NCBI RefSeq assembly: GCF_000178455.1
Contig: NZ_ADNU01000048.1
Span: 1 to 64,000 of the forward strand
Direction of reading: 5' to 3'
DNA from: Brevibacterium mcbrellneri ATCC 49030
GTDB taxonomy: Bacteria > Actinomycetota > Actinomycetes > Actinomycetales > Brevibacteriaceae
Length of the DNA stretch: 64,000 bases
The notes beneath the pieces were generated by a model that was not told where the DNA came from, made no database searches, and saw nothing but the letters and a program-made list of their open reading frames with translations. Shown in pieces: positions 26,419-35,977 of the stretch. Positions within the stretch are counted from its first letter, which is position 1. Each line of letters opens with the position of its first letter. A program made the position numbers and the translations under genes.

Positions 26419-28191
26419 GTGCTACGTACTCACGAAGCTGGAAGCTTGCGTACTGACCACGTCGATCAGACGGTGACGGTGACGGGTTGGGTCGATCGTC
26501 GTCGCGACCACGGTGGTGTGGCGTTCATTGATCTGCGTGACGCGTCAGGCATTGTGCAGGTTGTGGTTCACGAAGACGTTGCTGATGAGCTGAAGAACGA
26601 AACGGTCGTCAAGGTCACGGGAACGGTCAAGCCACGTCCGGAGGGCAACACGAACGACGCACTGCCTACCGGTGAGATCGAGGTTGTGGACACCGACGTC
26701 GAGATTCTTGCGCAGGCGGCCGCACTTCCGTTCCAGGTGTCTGAGCACGCTGAAGACTCCAAGGTGGGTGAGGAAACCCGTCTGAAGTACCGTTACCTGG
26801 ATCTGCGTCGCCCGGCCTCAGGCAATGTGCTGCGTCTGCGTTCGGATGTCAACAAGACGGCTCGTCAGGTGCTGGACAAGCACAAGTTCATTGAAATTGA
26901 AACGCCTACGTTGACCCGTTCGACGCCCGAAGGCGCGCGTGACTTCGTGGTGCCTGCGCGCCTGAAACCGGGTTCGTGGTACGCGTTGCCACAGTCGCCG
27001 CAGCTGTTTAAGCAGCTGTTGCAGGTTGCAGGCATGGAGCGCTACTACCAGATTGCGCGGTGCTACCGTGACGAGGACTTCCGCGCCGACCGCCAGCCCG
27101 AGTTCACGCAGTTGGACATCGAGGCCAGCTTCGTCGAGCAGGACGACATCATCGCGTTGGCTGAAGAAATCCTGGTTGAGCTGTGGAAGCTCATCGACGT
27201 GGAGATTCCTACGCCTATTGAGCGCATGACGTACAAAGACGCTATGGAGAAGTACGGAACCGACAAGCCGGACCTGCGGTTCGGCCTGCCGCTGACGGAC
27301 CTCACGGAGTACTTCGCGGGCACTGGGTTCCGCGTGTTCCAGGCGCCGTACGTGGGTGCTGTTGTGTACCCGGGTGGAGCGTCGCTGCCTCGTCGTCAGT
27401 TCGATGCGTGGCAGGATTGGGCCAAGCAGCGCGGTGCCAAGGGCTTGGCATACGTGCAGGTGGGCGAAGACGGCACGCTGGGCGGTCCGGTGGCCAAGAA
27501 TCTGTCGGATGAAGAAAAGAACGGTTTGGCTGCCGCTGTTGGTGCCAACCCGGGTGACGCGATTTTCTTCGCAGCCGGTAAGGCCACGGACTCGCGTGCG
27601 CTGCTAGGTGCTGCGCGGGTTGAGATCGGTGAGCGCACGGGACTCATCAAGGAAGGCGACTGGTCGTTCGTGTGGGTCGTGGATGCGCCCATGTTCGAAC
27701 CGGCCGAGGACGCAGTGGCTGCCGGAGACGTGGCAGTTGGCGACGGCTCATGGACAGCTGTGCACCACGCGTTCACCGCGCCTAAGCCAGAGTTTGCGGA
27801 CACGTTCGACACGGACCCGGGTTCCGCGTTGGCGTATGCGTACGACATCGTGTGTAACGGTAACGAGATCGGTGGTGGGTCGATCCGTATCCACCGTCCC
27901 GACGTTCAGGAACGCGTGTTCAAGGTCATGGGTATCAGCCAGGAGGACGCGCAGGAGAAGTTCGGCTTCCTGCTGGACGCGTTCAAGTTCGGGGCGCCTC
28001 CGCACGGTGGTATTGCGTTCGGATGGGACCGTCTGGTGTCACTGCTCGCGGGAACCGAATCGATTCGCGACACTATTGCGTTCCCCAAGTCGGGTAACGG
28101 ATACGACCCGCTCACGGCTGCACCTGCTCCGATTACGGACCAGCAGCGCAAGGAAGCGGGCGTGGACTACACGCCGGAAGACGACGAATAA
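26419..28191 (+). CDS. aspS: Aspartyl-tRNA synthetase
   Basis: 590 residues from the GTG at 26419 ([11 protein letters not shown]), placed behind CTAGGAGACT; an upstream GTG at 26383 would add 12 residues that do not match the family. Order: OB-fold anticodon-binding domain (1-100), class II core with [16 protein letters not shown], the motif 2 strand [23 protein letters not shown] split across its conserved parts, the GAD insertion (about 290-420), motif 3 [11 protein letters not shown]. Whether it is discriminating or also charges tRNA-Asn cannot be told here. Confidence 0.96.
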   Translation: MLRTHEAGSLRTDHVDQTVTVTGWVDRRRDHGGVAFIDLRDASGIVQVVVHEDVADELKNETVVKVTGTVKPRPEGNTNDALPTGEIEVVDTDVEILAQAAALPFQVSEHAEDSKVGEETRLKYRYLDLRRPASGNVLRLRSDVNKTARQVLDKHKFIEIETPTLTRSTPEGARDFVVPARLKPGSWYALPQSPQLFKQLLQVAGMERYYQIARCYRDEDFRADRQPEFTQLDIEASFVEQDDIIALAEEILVELWKLIDVEIPTPIERMTYKDAMEKYGTDKPDLRFGLPLTDLTEYFAGTGFRVFQAPYVGAVVYPGGASLPRRQFDAWQDWAKQRGAKGLAYVQVGEDGTLGGPVAKNLSDEEKNGLAAAVGANPGDAIFFAAGKATDSRALLGAARVEIGERTGLIKEGDWSFVWVVDAPMFEPAEDAVAAGDVAVGDGSWTAVHHAFTAPKPEFADTFDTDPGSALAYAYDIVCNGNEIGGGSIRIHRPDVQERVFKVMGISQEDAQEKFGFLLDAFKFGAPPHGGIAFGWDRLVSLLAGTESIRDTIAFPKSGNGYDPLTAAPAPITDQQRKEAGVDYTPEDDE

Positions 28192-28193
28192 GA

Positions 28194-29576
28194 GTGGATC
28201 TTTTTGACGACGCGGCCGGGGGATCGGTGCTTGATCCCCTGGCCGTTCGTATGCGCCCGCGCTCCATTGACGAACTGGTGGGGCAGGACCATCTGACATT
28301 TAAGGGTTCGCCGCTGAGGCAACTCGCAGAGTCGGACCCGCGCGGGGTAGCCGGGGCCACCTCGGTCATTTTGTACGGCCCGCCCGGGGTGGGAAAGACC
28401 ACCATTGCGCACGCGGTGTCCCACGCCGAGGGGCGCCGGTTCGTGGAGTTGTCAGCGATCACCGCGGGCGTGAAGGACGTGCGTGAGGTGATCGAGAACG
28501 CCAGGCGCGACCGGGAGATGCGCGGGCTCACCACGGTGTTGTTCTTGGACGAGATCCACCGGTTTTCCAAGGCGCAGCAGGACGCGTTGTTGCCGGCGGT
28601 GGAGAATCGGCTGGTGGTGTTGGTGGCGGCGACGACCGAGAACCCGTCGTTTTCGGTGATTGCGCCGTTGGTGTCGCGGTCCTTGGTTCTGCAGCTCAAA
28701 CCGTTGACGGAGGAACACCTGCGCACCTTGGTGACGCGTGCGGTGTCGGACCCGCGGGGTCTGGCAGGGCAGTTCGAGCTGTCCGAGGAGGCGCTGGATT
28801 ACATTGTTTCGGTCGCCAGCGGGGACGCGCGCAGGTCGCTGACCGTGCTGGAAGCCGCTGCCGCCTCGGCGAAGGCTGAGAAGGACGGCGGCGCTGAGGG
28901 TGACGGCGCGGGCTCTGGGGCGGACTCTGACTCCGGGGCGCCCGTGATTGAGGAGAGGCACGCGGCCGAGGCGGCCCAGGCTGCCGTTGTCCGGTACGAC
29001 CGGGCGGGGGACCAGCACTATGACGTGATCAGTGCGTTCATTAAGTCGATTCGGGGTTCTGACCCGGATGCGGCATTGCACTATTTGGCGCGCATGATTT
29101 CAGCGGGTGAGGACCCGCGGTTCATTTGTAGGCGCGTGGTGATTTCGGCGTCGGAGGACATTGGCATGGCCGATCCGAACGCGTTGACGGTGGCGGTGTC
29201 CGCGCAGACGGCGGTGGAGCGGATCGGGATGCCGGAGGGCCGGATTCCGCTGGCGCAAGCGGTGGTGTATTTGGCGTTGGCGCCTAAGTCGAACGCCGCT
29301 TACATGGGGATTAACAAGGCGTTGGCCGATGTGAAGGCCGGCAAGTCGGGTGAGGTGCCACCGCATTTGCGGGACGCGCACTACCCGGGTGCCAAGGGGC
29401 TGGGGCACGGCGTGGGGTACAAGTACTCGCACGACTTCCCTCATTCTGTGTCGCCGCAGCAGTATTTGCCGGATTCTCTGGTGGGCACGCAGTACTACGA
29501 CCCCACCGACAACGGCTACGAAAAGGGCATGGCTGAACGCTTGGCGATCCTGCAGCAGCTACGGGAGCCTAAGTAG
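28194..29576 (+). CDS. rarA: Replication-associated recombination protein RarA (MgsA)
   Basis: 460-residue clamp-loader-like AAA+ ATPase involved in rescue of stalled replication forks. Walker [12 protein letters not shown], Walker [11 protein letters not shown], sensor 1 LVAATTENP are present, and the C-terminal assembly domain includes [21 protein letters not shown] Gly/Ala/Asp-rich insertion (about residues 232-260) sits in the middle of the C-terminal half. GTG start, 2 bp behind aspS. In many actinobacteria it is followed within a few genes by alaS; here rpsD follows, but alaS does not. Confidence 0.94.
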   Translation: MDLFDDAAGGSVLDPLAVRMRPRSIDELVGQDHLTFKGSPLRQLAESDPRGVAGATSVILYGPPGVGKTTIAHAVSHAEGRRFVELSAITAGVKDVREVIENARRDREMRGLTTVLFLDEIHRFSKAQQDALLPAVENRLVVLVAATTENPSFSVIAPLVSRSLVLQLKPLTEEHLRTLVTRAVSDPRGLAGQFELSEEALDYIVSVASGDARRSLTVLEAAAASAKAEKDGGAEGDGAGSGADSDSGAPVIEERHAAEAAQAAVVRYDRAGDQHYDVISAFIKSIRGSDPDAALHYLARMISAGEDPRFICRRVVISASEDIGMADPNALTVAVSAQTAVERIGMPEGRIPLAQAVVYLALAPKSNAAYMGINKALADVKAGKSGEVPPHLRDAHYPGAKGLGHGVGYKYSHDFPHSVSPQQYLPDSLVGTQYYDPTDNGYEKGMAERLAILQQLREPK

Positions 29577-29824
29577 CGCGGGGTGCGCCAGGAGATTTAG
29601 GCGCCGGTTGAACTGAGCCCAAGATGTACGAACTGGCGGTTGGTGTGGCTACCGTGGTAAAGTTTTCTGCTGTTGTGCCCGTTTTCGGGCGGCCTTCGTG
29701 CGCGTGGACTCGCATGCGTCGATTGCTTTCCCACAGGGGGAAACAACTGTTGCACCACGATCCGAGTTCGGCTGTGCAGACGGCCACGTCGCGGTGTGAC
29801 GCAATACCAAACCGAAAGGTAAAC

Positions 29825-30451
29825 ATGTCATCTGCAATGCGTTCACGCCGTCAGGTTCGCCTGTCGCGTGCCCTGGGTCTTCCACTGACCCCTAAAGCTG
29901 AAAAGTACTTTGAGCGCCGTCCATACCCACCGGGTGAGCACGGTCGCGCTCGTCGTCGTAATGACTCTGACTACTCGATCCGTCTGAAAGAAAAGCAGCG
30001 TTTGCGTGCTCAGTACGGTATCCGCGAGGCTCAGATGCTCAAGACCTACAAGGAAGCTCGTAAAGAGTCTGGTCTGACCGGTGAAGCACTGGTTGAGCTA
30101 CTGGAAATGCGTCTGGACGCTCTGGTTCTGCGTGCTGGTTTCGCTCGCACCATTTCCCAGGCGCGTCAGTTCGTGGTGCACCGTCACATCTGTGTTGACG
30201 GTCAGCGTGTGGACCGTCCTTCCTACCGTGTGAAGGAAGGCCAGATGATCCACGTGCACGAACGTTCACAGCCAATGGACCCGTTTCAGGTGGCTGCCGC
30301 TGGTGCACACCGCGACGTTCTGCCTACCGTTCCTGGTTACCTCAACGTGAACTTGGAAGCTCTGCAGGCTACGCTGCTGCGTCGCCCAAAGCGCGAAGAG
30401 ATCCCAGTGACCTGTGACGTTCAGCTGGTCGTTGAGCACTACTCACGCTAA
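29825..30451 (+). CDS. rpsD: 30S ribosomal protein S4
   Basis: 208 residues from the ATG at 29825, behind CGAAAGG. S4 initiates 16S rRNA assembly of the 30S body. The N-terminus has the actinobacterial RSRRQVRLSRALGLPLTPK form that lacks the zinc-binding cysteines, and the S4 RNA-binding domain is LEMRLDALVLRAGFARTISQ. The 248-bp stretch between rarA and this gene holds no other gene; it probably contains the promoter and leader. A terminator follows the stop. Confidence 0.97.
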   Translation: MSSAMRSRRQVRLSRALGLPLTPKAEKYFERRPYPPGEHGRARRRNDSDYSIRLKEKQRLRAQYGIREAQMLKTYKEARKESGLTGEALVELLEMRLDALVLRAGFARTISQARQFVVHRHICVDGQRVDRPSYRVKEGQMIHVHERSQPMDPFQVAAAGAHRDVLPTVPGYLNVNLEALQATLLRRPKREEIPVTCDVQLVVEHYSR

Positions 30452-30463
30452 AGCTTGATTCAG

Positions 30464-30494
30464 AAGCCCGAGGTCGTTTCCGGCCTCGGGCTTT
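30464..30494 (+). terminator. Rho-independent terminator of rpsD
   Basis: A 9-bp stem AGCCCGAGG/CCTCGGGCT with a 10-nt loop is followed by TTTTG. It starts 12 bp after the rpsD stop and separates the ribosomal gene from the accessory segment. Confidence 0.88.
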
Positions 30495-30572
30495 TGCTTT
30501 GTGCGGGTTTTTGGGTAAATAGGGAAGTGGCGAACGTGGGGCGGGTGCGCCCCACCTATGTTGAAGGAAACG

Positions 30573-31205
30573 ATGGCTGAGCTGGGACCATCTGACACCT
30601 CGGGAAACATCAACGCCGCCAACGTGGCCGGGAAGGCGCGGGTGATGCTTGCGGTCGTGGCTGCGATCAACTTTGTGGGGTTCGTGGGCGAGAGTGTCGT
30701 GGCGTTGGTGATTGGGTCGGCGTCGTTGTTTGCGGACGCGGCCGATTTCCTCGAGGACACGATGATCAACCTGCTGGTGTTGACCGCGGTGGGGTGGTCT
30801 TTGAGCGCGCGGCGGAAGGCCAGTTACGTGTTGGCTGGACTGATTCTGTTGCCTGCGGTGGCGGCGTTTGTGATGGTCGGGTTGAAGCTGGTGACGGGGG
30901 AGCCGCCGGAGCCGATGACGCTGTCGGTGACCGCGGTGGGCGCGCTGGTGATCAACGTGGTGAGCGCGGTGTTGCTGTTCCGGGTGCGGACCGGTGGTGG
31001 CGCGCTCATGACGGGCGCGTGGCTGGCCGCGCGCAATGACGCGCTGGCGAACGTGATGATCATTGCCGCTGGCGTGGTGACGGTGTTCTGGGCCAGTGTG
31101 TGGCCCGACGTTGTTGTGGGGCTGGTCATTGGCGTGATCATCCTGTACGCGGCCAAAGAAGTTTTCGAACAAGCCCGCGCCGAGGTGCCCGAACTGGAAG
31201 GGTGA
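30573..31205 (+). CDS. Small cation-diffusion-like (CDF) membrane transporter
   Basis: 210 residues from the ATG at 30573, selected because GAAGGA lies 6 bp upstream and inside the longer reading frame that starts at 30558. About six hydrophobic helices are seen; SLFADAADFLEDTMINL resembles the helix 2 metal-site region of CDF proteins, and AARNDALANVMIIAAG the helix 5 counterpart. The usual cytoplasmic C-terminal domain is missing. Export of a divalent metal such as Zn, Co or Cd is likely but the ion is not known. Confidence 0.78.
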   Translation: MAELGPSDTSGNINAANVAGKARVMLAVVAAINFVGFVGESVVALVIGSASLFADAADFLEDTMINLLVLTAVGWSLSARRKASYVLAGLILLPAVAAFVMVGLKLVTGEPPEPMTLSVTAVGALVINVVSAVLLFRVRTGGGALMTGAWLAARNDALANVMIIAAGVVTVFWASVWPDVVVGLVIGVIILYAAKEVFEQARAEVPELEG

Positions 31206-31279
31206 GGGGCCCGTAAACCTATGATGTGTGGGCTGCAGTGTTGCGGCGATGGCGTCGCATAGGGGAGTCGAAAATAAAT

Positions 31280-31330
31280 CGAAATAATTTCGTTTGACCT
31301 CTTGTGCATGCGTTCGATTCATAATAGAAT
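31280..31330 (+). promoter_or_regulatory. Promoter and inverted repeat of the DUF222/HNH gene
   Basis: TTGTGC at 31302-31307 and TAGAAT at 31325-31330 have a 17-bp spacer and lie in an unusually AT-rich stretch. The inverted repeat CGAAA-TAA-TTTCG at 31280-31292 is just upstream of the -35 and might bind a regulator. Confidence 0.5.
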
Positions 31331-31353
31331 AGAGGCATTGGGAGGTGAGGACA

Positions 31354-33096
31354 ATGTACGAACGCGGTATTGAAGAACGTAGTTGCCGAGAGATTGATGT
31401 ATTGACAAAGGCTCGGCGTTCAGCTGATGCAGGTCTTGTCACACTGGCGCGCGTAGTCGTTCAATTGTTCGTGAAGATCCTTCCTGTAATGGCGCCCAAG
31501 CAGCTCGAAAAAGTGAGGTTGGAAATGTCTAGGCTTGCCGAACTTGCGGGAAGTTCGGGCGTTCCTACGCGATACGTACGCATTGATGGCGTGGGGTATG
31601 TGCTTGTCGAAGATATTGTGCGCCTGCAGTACGAACTTTCCGTTGAAGATGCCGGGATTTTTGCCACTGCGCTTGATTGCACTAGCCGTCAGGTGCCATC
31701 GCGTATTCGACCCATCGTGACCATGGCACTCCTGATGCCAGGACTGTGGAGCTATGTTCAGAACGGCCAGCTGTCGTATGAGCGAGTGCGAGCCACCGCT
31801 GCGCAAGTGGCAATGGCTGGTATCGACATTATTGAGTTCGACCGTTTGATGATGGATCGGCGGTTGGATGTCTCGCCAAAAGTTTTCAGGAAGTACGTCA
31901 ATGAAATCATCGCGATGCTCTCCACGCCTCAAGAAACCAATGAACATGTGAGGGAAAACCGCCGGGTCGTGTGTACCCACAATCCAGGTGGCGAATCGGT
32001 GCTGAGCTTGATCGGCCCCAGCATCGAAATCGAAGCAATGCACAAACGCCTCGAAGGTGGAGCCCGTGCCATTATTCATGGGGCCATCGGCAGCTTCTCG
32101 GCCCACATTGGAAGCAAAGACTTCACGCCTACGACAGAAGTCCCCGTGCGTAGCATGGGAGAAGTGGAAATAAACGAAGAGCGGTTGCTTCACCAGGTGA
32201 TGTACGACATGCTCACCGGGGCTCGGCCCGCAACGCAGGTTACGGCCCGAATCACGCGCACCGGCATGACGAAAGCCACCGGCCTGACCGAAGGTTGCGA
32301 TGTTCCGGCGCCACAGTACGGTGAAGAAGCAATACAGATGTGGCTCGACCAAGACGAAGCTTGCGGTGCTACGCAAGTGAAAGAAGTCAAACTTACCATC
32401 TCGATTCCAACTAACGAAGAGTGGTTGAAGTCCCAAGCGGGAATCAACGTGATGGTTCCGGTAGTACGACTCATGCCAAACGAAGACAGGCCACGATCAA
32501 GAGGCGAACGCAGGACCCAGGTGAGAGACGGAGATGGCCCACAGGAAATAGATGCGGGCGGACTTCAAGAGCGCGAGGGTCCTGCGAAAAGCAGAAGCGC
32601 GACAGGCCCGCCGGTGCCGGTGATGGTGAACAACACATTCGCATTGGATGCCTACACCACAGACAAACTGTTAAGAGAAGCGTCGTCGATATACAGGTAC
32701 TTCACCGACCCCTCCACGGGAGAAGTGTGTGAAATTATGCCCACCAGGTACAGGGTAACCAAGCAGCTGGCTCGGACACTCGAAGTCAGATGGGTGTACT
32801 GTTCCGTGCCGTGGTGTAACCGACTCGCCCGGACGTGCGACAAAGACCATATCGAACCGTTCAACCATGCGAGCCCCAAAAACGGTGGACAGACGGTGCT
32901 TGAAAACCTGCACCCTATGTGTCGCAAGCATCATCAGGCCAAAACAGAAGGTCGACTTACCGCCAAGCGCACAAGCGACGGGGGAGTGGAATGGGAGTTC
33001 CCACGGATCGGCACCGTGTTGTCCTACCCGCCTGCATCACCACTACACCAAGCGCACTACAAACAACTAGAAGCGTTCGCCAGTTCGCTTGAGTAG
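31354..33096 (+). CDS. DUF222 / HNH endonuclease family protein
   Basis: 580 residues from the ATG at 31354; GGAGGTGAGG just before it makes this start better than the GTG three codons earlier. The N-terminal 350 residues look like the DUF222 (13E12-type) region of actinobacterial repeat proteins, and a C-terminal HNH domain ends the protein: CSVPWCNRLARTCDKDHIEPF, then NLHPMCRKHHQAKTEGRL. The pairs of Cys and His fit the HNH zinc site. These proteins are common in actinobacterial genomes and often associated with mobile DNA. No specific function is known. It has its own promoter. Confidence 0.82.
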   Translation: MYERGIEERSCREIDVLTKARRSADAGLVTLARVVVQLFVKILPVMAPKQLEKVRLEMSRLAELAGSSGVPTRYVRIDGVGYVLVEDIVRLQYELSVEDAGIFATALDCTSRQVPSRIRPIVTMALLMPGLWSYVQNGQLSYERVRATAAQVAMAGIDIIEFDRLMMDRRLDVSPKVFRKYVNEIIAMLSTPQETNEHVRENRRVVCTHNPGGESVLSLIGPSIEIEAMHKRLEGGARAIIHGAIGSFSAHIGSKDFTPTTEVPVRSMGEVEINEERLLHQVMYDMLTGARPATQVTARITRTGMTKATGLTEGCDVPAPQYGEEAIQMWLDQDEACGATQVKEVKLTISIPTNEEWLKSQAGINVMVPVVRLMPNEDRPRSRGERRTQVRDGDGPQEIDAGGLQEREGPAKSRSATGPPVPVMVNNTFALDAYTTDKLLREASSIYRYFTDPSTGEVCEIMPTRYRVTKQLARTLEVRWVYCSVPWCNRLARTCDKDHIEPFNHASPKNGGQTVLENLHPMCRKHHQAKTEGRLTAKRTSDGGVEWEFPRIGTVLSYPPASPLHQAHYKQLEAFASSLE

Positions 33097-33149
33097 CGGT
33101 GGATGCCCAACCAAGCCAGCCGCCAAGCCAACCAACTTTTTTGCGAGGT

Positions 33150-34472
33150 CTACGCATACCCGCCAGCCATCACAAGGTCGGAAACGAAACTCTCAAGCTG
33201 TGCTTCACTGAGCTCATGCACGGTCACGCGAATATGGTGACTGGCAGGCCCACCCTCGGTAAGCCCAAACTCATCGCCAGGACGCACGGTCCAGCCGTGA
33301 CGAGCCAAACGGGAGGCCACCTCGGCCGCGGGAGCCCCCACCGGCACCCACACGCTGATACCGTCACCAGCCAAAGCCTCAACGCCATGCCCAGCAAGCG
33401 CCCGCACAAACGCCTCGTTGTTATCCGCATACACGCCGGCGGCGCGCTCAATGAGAGCCCGCGCGTTGGCATCGGTAAGCTGCGCCAACGCGATCCGCTG
33501 CAACAAGTGACTCACCCACGTGGTGCCCGGGCTCAACCGCAACGCCAACCGAGACGCCGTCTCCCGGTCAGAGGCAACCAGGGCAACACAAATATCGGGC
33601 CCAATGAACTTTGAGAGCGACCGCACCAGTGCCCACCGCTGATGCTCAGGCCCCACAATCGACTCAAACGGCACCCGCGACAACAACGAGTAATAGTCAT
33701 CCTCGATCACCAGCACATACGGGTAGTCGGCCAAAACCTCACGCAACTGCTGGGCTCGCTCGGCATCAATCGACGCGCCCGTGGGATTCTGCGCCCGAGG
33801 CGTACACACCACCGCGCGCACCCCCGCCTCAAGTGCGGCCCGCAAGCCGTCAGGCGTCATGCCACGCTCGTCAACCGCAATCGGCACCGTGCGATACCCG
33901 CCCAACCGCACCGTCTGCTGACTCGCCAAAAAGCACGGATCCTCCAAGCCCACCGCGTCATCGCGCATGAGTGACTGCGCCAACAACCGCTCAATCGCAT
34001 CCACTGCGCCAGACGTCACCGACAGTTCAAACGCCCCCGGCACATACGGGGCAAACCACTCCCGCGCCCACTGGGCGAGCCCCGCATCTACCACCGGCTC
34101 GCCGTACAACACCGTGTGTCCCGCGGCCGCGGTGAGGGCCGGGCGCACATCGGGAATCAGCGCTGGAAGCGGGTTGCCGCTGGCAAGGTCCACCACCTCG
34201 GCCGAGGTGTCATCCGCCCCATCTGTCGCGTACCCGTCCTGGGGGCCAGGGGAGAGGTCGGCAACTCGGGTGCCTGCGCGCCCCTGCCCAACCACCAGGC
34301 CCGAGGTCGCCAACAGTCGGTACGCAGCCACGGTGGTGTTGCGGTTGACGCCTAAATCTCGGGCGAGGGTGCGCACGGGTGGCAACAGGTCGCCGGGGCG
34401 CAGGTGTCCGCGGTCGATGAGGGTGCGGACCGAGTCGGCGATGTCGCTCGCAGATTGCCCAGTTATTTCCAT
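33150..34472 (-). CDS. pdxR: MocR-type regulator PdxR
   Basis: 440 residues from the ATG at 34472. The GntR-type winged helix (about 1-75, with LLPPVRTLARDLGVNRNTTVAAYRLL) is followed by an aminotransferase fold type I domain. Its PLP lysine is seen in RSLSKFIGPD, and APRAQNPTGASI marks the PLP ring region. It is divergent from pdxS-pdxT, the usual setting for a PLP-sensing activator of vitamin B6 synthesis, as shown for PdxR of Corynebacterium glutamicum. An alternative ATG at 34508 would begin inside the putative operator. Confidence 0.88.
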   Translation of the reverse strand: MEITGQSASDIADSVRTLIDRGHLRPGDLLPPVRTLARDLGVNRNTTVAAYRLLATSGLVVGQGRAGTRVADLSPGPQDGYATDGADDTSAEVVDLASGNPLPALIPDVRPALTAAAGHTVLYGEPVVDAGLAQWAREWFAPYVPGAFELSVTSGAVDAIERLLAQSLMRDDAVGLEDPCFLASQQTVRLGGYRTVPIAVDERGMTPDGLRAALEAGVRAVVCTPRAQNPTGASIDAERAQQLREVLADYPYVLVIEDDYYSLLSRVPFESIVGPEHQRWALVRSLSKFIGPDICVALVASDRETASRLALRLSPGTTWVSHLLQRIALAQLTDANARALIERAAGVYADNNEAFVRALAGHGVEALAGDGISVWVPVGAPAAEVASRLARHGWTVRPGDEFGLTEGGPASHHIRVTVHELSEAQLESFVSDLVMAGGYA

Positions 34473-34492
34473 GTGGTGAGTCACATGCTCCA

Positions 34493-34530
34493 GTCTAGGC
34501 TGTGACATGGTACATTCGTTTGGCCTAGAC
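34493..34530. promoter_or_regulatory. Putative PdxR operator between pdxR and pdxS
   Basis: GTCTAGGC at 34493-34500 and its exact complement GCCTAGAC at 34523-34530 form an inverted repeat with a 22-bp gap, so the half-site centres are 30 bp (about three turns) apart. It sits in the divergent pdxR-pdxS gap. TACATT at 34511-34516 between the arms could serve as the pdxS -10 box. Confidence 0.55.
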
Positions 34531-34578
34531 CAAAAGCAAAAGCGCTGGGACAGGCCAGCAAAGACAAAGGAGACCAAC

Positions 34579-35478
34579 ATGACAAACACGGGTGAAAACC
34601 ACCACGGCACCGGCCGCGTGAAGCGCGGACTCGCCGACATGCTCAAGGGTGGCGTCATCATGGACGTAGTGACCCCGGACCAGGCGAAAATCGCAGAGGA
34701 CGCCGGAGCGGTCGCGGTCATGGCCCTGGAACGTGTGCCGGCCGACATCCGCGCCCAGGGTGGCGTTGCCCGCATGAGCGACCCGGACCTCATCGACGGC
34801 ATCATCAACGCGGTATCGATCCCGGTGATGGCCAAGGCGCGCATCGGCCACTTTGTGGAAGCGCAGGTACTTCAAGAGCTGGGCGTGGACTACATCGACG
34901 AGTCCGAGGTCCTCTCACCTGCCGACTACGTCAACCACATCGACAAGCAAAAGTTCGACGTGCCGTTCGTGTGCGGCGCCACCAACCTGGGTGAGGCACT
35001 CCGCCGCATTACGGAAGGTGCCGCCATGATCCGTTCCAAGGGTGAAGCCGGAACCGGTGACGTCTCGGAAGCCACCAAGCACATTCGCACCATCACCGCT
35101 GAAATCAACCGTCTGCGCGCTCTGACACCAGACGAACTCTATGTCGCCGCAAAGGAACTCCAGGCCCCATACGACCTGGTGGCCGAGGTCGCCAGCACAG
35201 GCCAGCTCCCCGTTGTCCTCTTCACCGCCGGAGGAGTCGCCACCCCTGCCGACGCCGCCATGATGATGCAGTTGGGCGCCGACGGCGTGTTCGTGGGCTC
35301 GGGTATCTTCAAGTCAGGTGACCCGGCCAAACGCGCACAGGCGATCGTTAAGGCTACCGCGTTCTACGACGACCCGGCCGTCATCGCGGACGTGTCCCGT
35401 GGCCTGGGTGAAGCCATGGTGGGCATCAACGTCGCGGACCTCCCAGCACCGCACCGCCTCGCAGAGCGTGGCTGGTGA
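34579..35478 (+). CDS. pdxS: Pyridoxal 5'-phosphate synthase subunit PdxS
   Basis: 299 residues, the normal length. PdxS (SNZ) is a TIM-barrel enzyme that makes PLP from ribose 5-phosphate, glyceraldehyde 3-phosphate and ammonia, the latter supplied by PdxT. Signatures: [24 protein letters not shown], then [34 protein letters not shown] and the C-terminal [27 protein letters not shown] with AAGGAGACC upstream. The stop overlaps the GTG of pdxT, but that gene is broken, so ammonia would have to come from solution. Confidence 0.97.
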   Translation: MTNTGENHHGTGRVKRGLADMLKGGVIMDVVTPDQAKIAEDAGAVAVMALERVPADIRAQGGVARMSDPDLIDGIINAVSIPVMAKARIGHFVEAQVLQELGVDYIDESEVLSPADYVNHIDKQKFDVPFVCGATNLGEALRRITEGAAMIRSKGEAGTGDVSEATKHIRTITAEINRLRALTPDELYVAAKELQAPYDLVAEVASTGQLPVVLFTAGGVATPADAAMMMQLGADGVFVGSGIFKSGDPAKRAQAIVKATAFYDDPAVIADVSRGLGEAMVGINVADLPAPHRLAERGW

Positions 35479-35977
35479 ACGCGCCCGTTCGCGTAGGTAT
35501 CCTGGCGCTCCAGGGTGGCGTGCGAGAACATGCACACACACTTGAAACCCTGGGCGCTCAGGTCACCTTAGTGCGCCGGCCACACGAACTGTCACAGGTC
35601 GAAGCGCTGGTGCTTCCGGGTGGTGAATCAAGCATGATCGACAAACTGTCGCGTGCATTCGACCTTCAGAAACCCATCCAAGCAGCGATCGCGGCCGGCC
35701 TCCCCGTCTACGGCACGTGCGCGGTCCTGATCCTGCTTGCGGACCGGATCTGCACGCCCCTGACCTGGGGGAGGAGCCGGTACGCGCCGTGTTCATCCGT
35801 GCGCCCATTGTCGCCGAGGTGGGCCCCGCCGCCCGCTCTCTTGCCACCCTCCCGGGAGGCGAGGTAGTCGCAGTCGAACAAGGCAACCTTCTGGGGACGT
35901 CTTTCCACCCCGAGCTCACCGGCGAGACGCGCTTCCACGCGCGACTCATGGACAAGGCACGCGCGCGACGCGGCTAG
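35475..35977 (+). pseudogene. pdxT: pdxT (PLP synthase glutaminase subunit), internal deletion and frameshift
   Basis: The N-terminal 91 residues (VRVGILALQGGVREHA, LVLPGGESSMIDKLS, VYGTCAVLILLADRI) and the C-terminal part (AVFIRAPIVAEVGPAA, TSFHPELTG) are recognisable PdxT. They lie in different frames: the first frame runs into nonsense after LADRI at about 35750 and ends at 35867, while the second picks up near 35753 as DLHAPDLGEEP. Roughly 36-38 residues that normally lie between, including the RRNAFG segment, are missing. The loop after the nucleophile Cys reads GTCAVLI rather than GTCAGLI. The C-terminal glutaminase His-Glu (SFHPELTG) remains but is out of frame. PdxS can still use free ammonia. 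Confidence 0.85.

Noticed and set aside
34473-34508. pdxR start at ATG 34508
   Set aside because: It would lie inside the inverted repeat and no ribosome site precedes it; the ATG at 34472 gives the expected N-terminus next to the HTH.
35750-35760. pdxT frameshift as a plain sequencing error
   Set aside because: A segment of over 100 bp is absent relative to PdxT, more than an error at a single base can explain; an assembly artefact is still possible.
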